A stretch of DNA of 16,030 bases, from assembly GCA_023428365.1 (NCBI GenBank), contig JAEYYQ010000041.1:1-16030 (forward strand). Direction: 5' to 3'. Shown here piece by piece: positions 14,897 through 16,030 of the stretch. Source of the stretch: Pseudomonadota bacterium. Its GTDB lineage: Bacteria > Pseudomonadota > Alphaproteobacteria > Rhizobiales > Hyphomicrobiaceae. A program made the position numbers and the translations under genes. The notes beneath the pieces are model-generated. The model saw only the letters and a program-made list of their open reading frames with translations. It had not been told where the DNA came from and searched no databases. Numbering within the stretch: the first letter of the stretch is position 1; each line of letters opens with the position of its first letter.

Positions 14897-16030
14897 GTGA
14901 AAATCACCCGCATCCGCGAAGCCACGGCGCCGATCAGCTCCGAAATCCGCAACGCCTACATCTCGTTCACGGCCATGACGGCGAGCATCGTCGCGGTCGA
15001 GACGGACGTGGTTCGCGATGGTAAGCCGGTGATCGGCTATGGCTTCCTGTCGAATGGCCGGTATGCCCAAGGCGGCATTCTGCGCGAGCGGTTCATTCCG
15101 CGGATCATGGCTGCCGATCCGGCGACGCTGATCGACAAGGAGCAAGATAACCTCGATCCGTTTGCCATCTGGCGCACGTTCATGACCAACGAGAAGCCGG
15201 GAGGGCATGGCGACCGCGCACATGCGGCTGGCGCACTCGACATGGCGGTATGGGATGCCGTGGCCAAGATCGCGGATAAGCCGCTGTGGCGTCTGCTGTC
15301 GGATCGCTTCAACGGCGGACAGGCCGACGACAAGGTGCTCGTCTATCCAGGTGGTGGTTACTACTACCCCGGCAAGGAACTGGACGGCCTCAAGGACGAA
15401 ATGCGCCGCTACCAGGACCAGGGTTATCGCGTCGTCAAAATGAAGATCGGCGGAGCTGATCTCGCGCTCGATGTGAAGCGCATCGAGGCGGTGCTCGAGG
15501 TTGTCGGCAGTGGCCAGAACCTCGCCGTCGATGCCAATGGACGGTTTGATCTCGAAACCGCGCTCGCCTACGGCAAGGCGATGCAGCCTTATGACCTGTT
15601 CTGGTACGAGGAGGCGGGTGATCCGCTCGACTACCAGCTCAATGCAGTGCTGGCGGAGCACTACAAAGGCGCGATCGCGACCGGCGAGAACCTGTTTTCC
15701 GCCATCGATGCCCGCAACCTTCTGCGCTATGGCGGGATGCGGTCTGACCGCGACTGGGTGCAGCTCGATCCGGCATTGTCGTACGGTCTCACCGAATATC
15801 TCCGGGTGCTCGATGTCGTGAGCGAAATGGGCTGGTCGCGGCGGCGGTTCATCCCGCATGGCGGCCACCAGCTCGCGCTCAATATGGCGGCGGGCCTCCA
15901 GCTCGGCGGTTCGGAAAGCTATCCCGGCGTGTTCCAGCCTTACGGTGGATTTGCCGACAACATGCCGATCGTAGATGGTTACGCGCGGTTGCCGGAAGCT
16001 CCCGGCATCGGCATGGAACTGAAGCCCGCA
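14897..16030 (+). CDS. tarD: D-tartrate dehydratase-like enolase-superfamily protein, cut at right edge
   Basis: The first 378 codons of a mandelate racemase/enolase-superfamily enzyme; the family is about 389 residues, so roughly ten are missing. Wording throughout matches my memory of Bradyrhizobium TarD, which dehydrates D-tartrate to oxaloacetate: PISSEIRNAYI (12-22), NEKPGGHG (98-105), GGYYYPGK (153-160), the KMK acid/base motif (181-183), metal ligands D212, E238 and E264, and the D291/H321 pair (PHGGHQ at 320-325). All expected catalytic residues are present, so it should be active. The start is GTG 14897, with a modest GAGAAAG site about 9 bases upstream; the next in-frame Met would remove conserved N-terminal residues. 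It lies 157 bases downstream of the UxaA-family pair on the same strand, so joint regulation is plausible but not certain. Confidence 0.88.
   Translation, partial: MKITRIREATAPISSEIRNAYISFTAMTASIVAVETDVVRDGKPVIGYGFLSNGRYAQGGILRERFIPRIMAADPATLIDKEQDNLDPFAIWRTFMTNEKPGGHGDRAHAAGALDMAVWDAVAKIADKPLWRLLSDRFNGGQADDKVLVYPGGGYYYPGKELDGLKDEMRRYQDQGYRVVKMKIGGADLALDVKRIEAVLEVVGSGQNLAVDANGRFDLETALAYGKAMQPYDLFWYEEAGDPLDYQLNAVLAEHYKGAIATGENLFSAIDARNLLRYGGMRSDRDWVQLDPALSYGLTEYLRVLDVVSEMGWSRRRFIPHGGHQLALNMAAGLQLGGSESYPGVFQPYGGFADNMPIVDGYARLPEAPGIGMELKPA

Noticed and set aside
14828..15868. Long open frame on the minus strand (346 codons)
   Set aside because: It lies antisense to the tartrate dehydratase-like gene, whose translation has all catalytic residues; the antisense product has no recognisable domain.

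Overview
The window is a high-GC stretch of chromosome, most likely from an alphaproteobacterium and probably a Bradyrhizobium-like member of the Hyphomicrobiales. This is inferred from gene content: an enolase-superfamily protein very close to my recollection of Bradyrhizobium D-tartrate dehydratase, a Bug/TctC solute receptor, a phosphotransferase/DUF6285 pair, and a fosmidomycin-resistance-type MFS protein. I see no rRNA, tRNA, insertion sequence, phage gene or CRISPR array. All genes look intact apart from the two cut by the window edges.

Region 1 (1-4243) is a phosphothreonine-signalling cluster. A minus-strand run holds a membrane-anchored FHA protein (1627-1004), a soluble FHA protein with a long disordered N-terminus (931-128), and the first 20 codons of a third gene running off the left edge (62-1). 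Divergently transcribed is a 794-residue Ser/Thr kinase: cytoplasmic kinase domain, Pro/Lys/Ala linker, one transmembrane helix, then a complete seven-blade WD40 propeller predicted to be periplasmic. The likely logic is signal to propeller to kinase to FHA effectors. Both FHA domains have odd recognition loops. The soluble one carries three short Thr motifs resembling the phospho-switch site of GarA/OdhI.

Region 2 (4283-8036) holds single genes: an MFS transporter, a polytopic membrane protein ending in a staphylococcal-nuclease-like domain, and an HdeD-family (DUF308) membrane protein. Their upstream regions contain a perfect 12-bp palindrome and three phased AAGTTG repeats.

Region 3 (8048-11906, minus strand) is a tight operon of SDR dehydrogenase, APH-family phosphotransferase, DUF6285 protein and acyl-CoA synthetase. 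It resembles the levulinic-acid (lva) pathway set of Pseudomonas putida without its acyl-CoA dehydrogenase, suggesting catabolism of keto- or hydroxy-acids through phosphorylated hydroxyacyl-CoAs. A TctC-type receptor gene lies just upstream.

Region 4 (13246-16030, plus strand) is a hydroxy/sulfo-acid elimination cluster: a split UxaA-family enzyme (small SAF subunit plus large subunit, closest in my recollection to sulfolactate sulfo-lyase SuyA/SuyB), followed by a D-tartrate dehydratase-like protein cut by the right edge. It is divergent from the TctC receptor across a 220-base control region with TGGTCT half-sites, so uptake and breakdown may be co-regulated.

All family calls come from reading translated sequence and motifs from memory. 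No database search was run.
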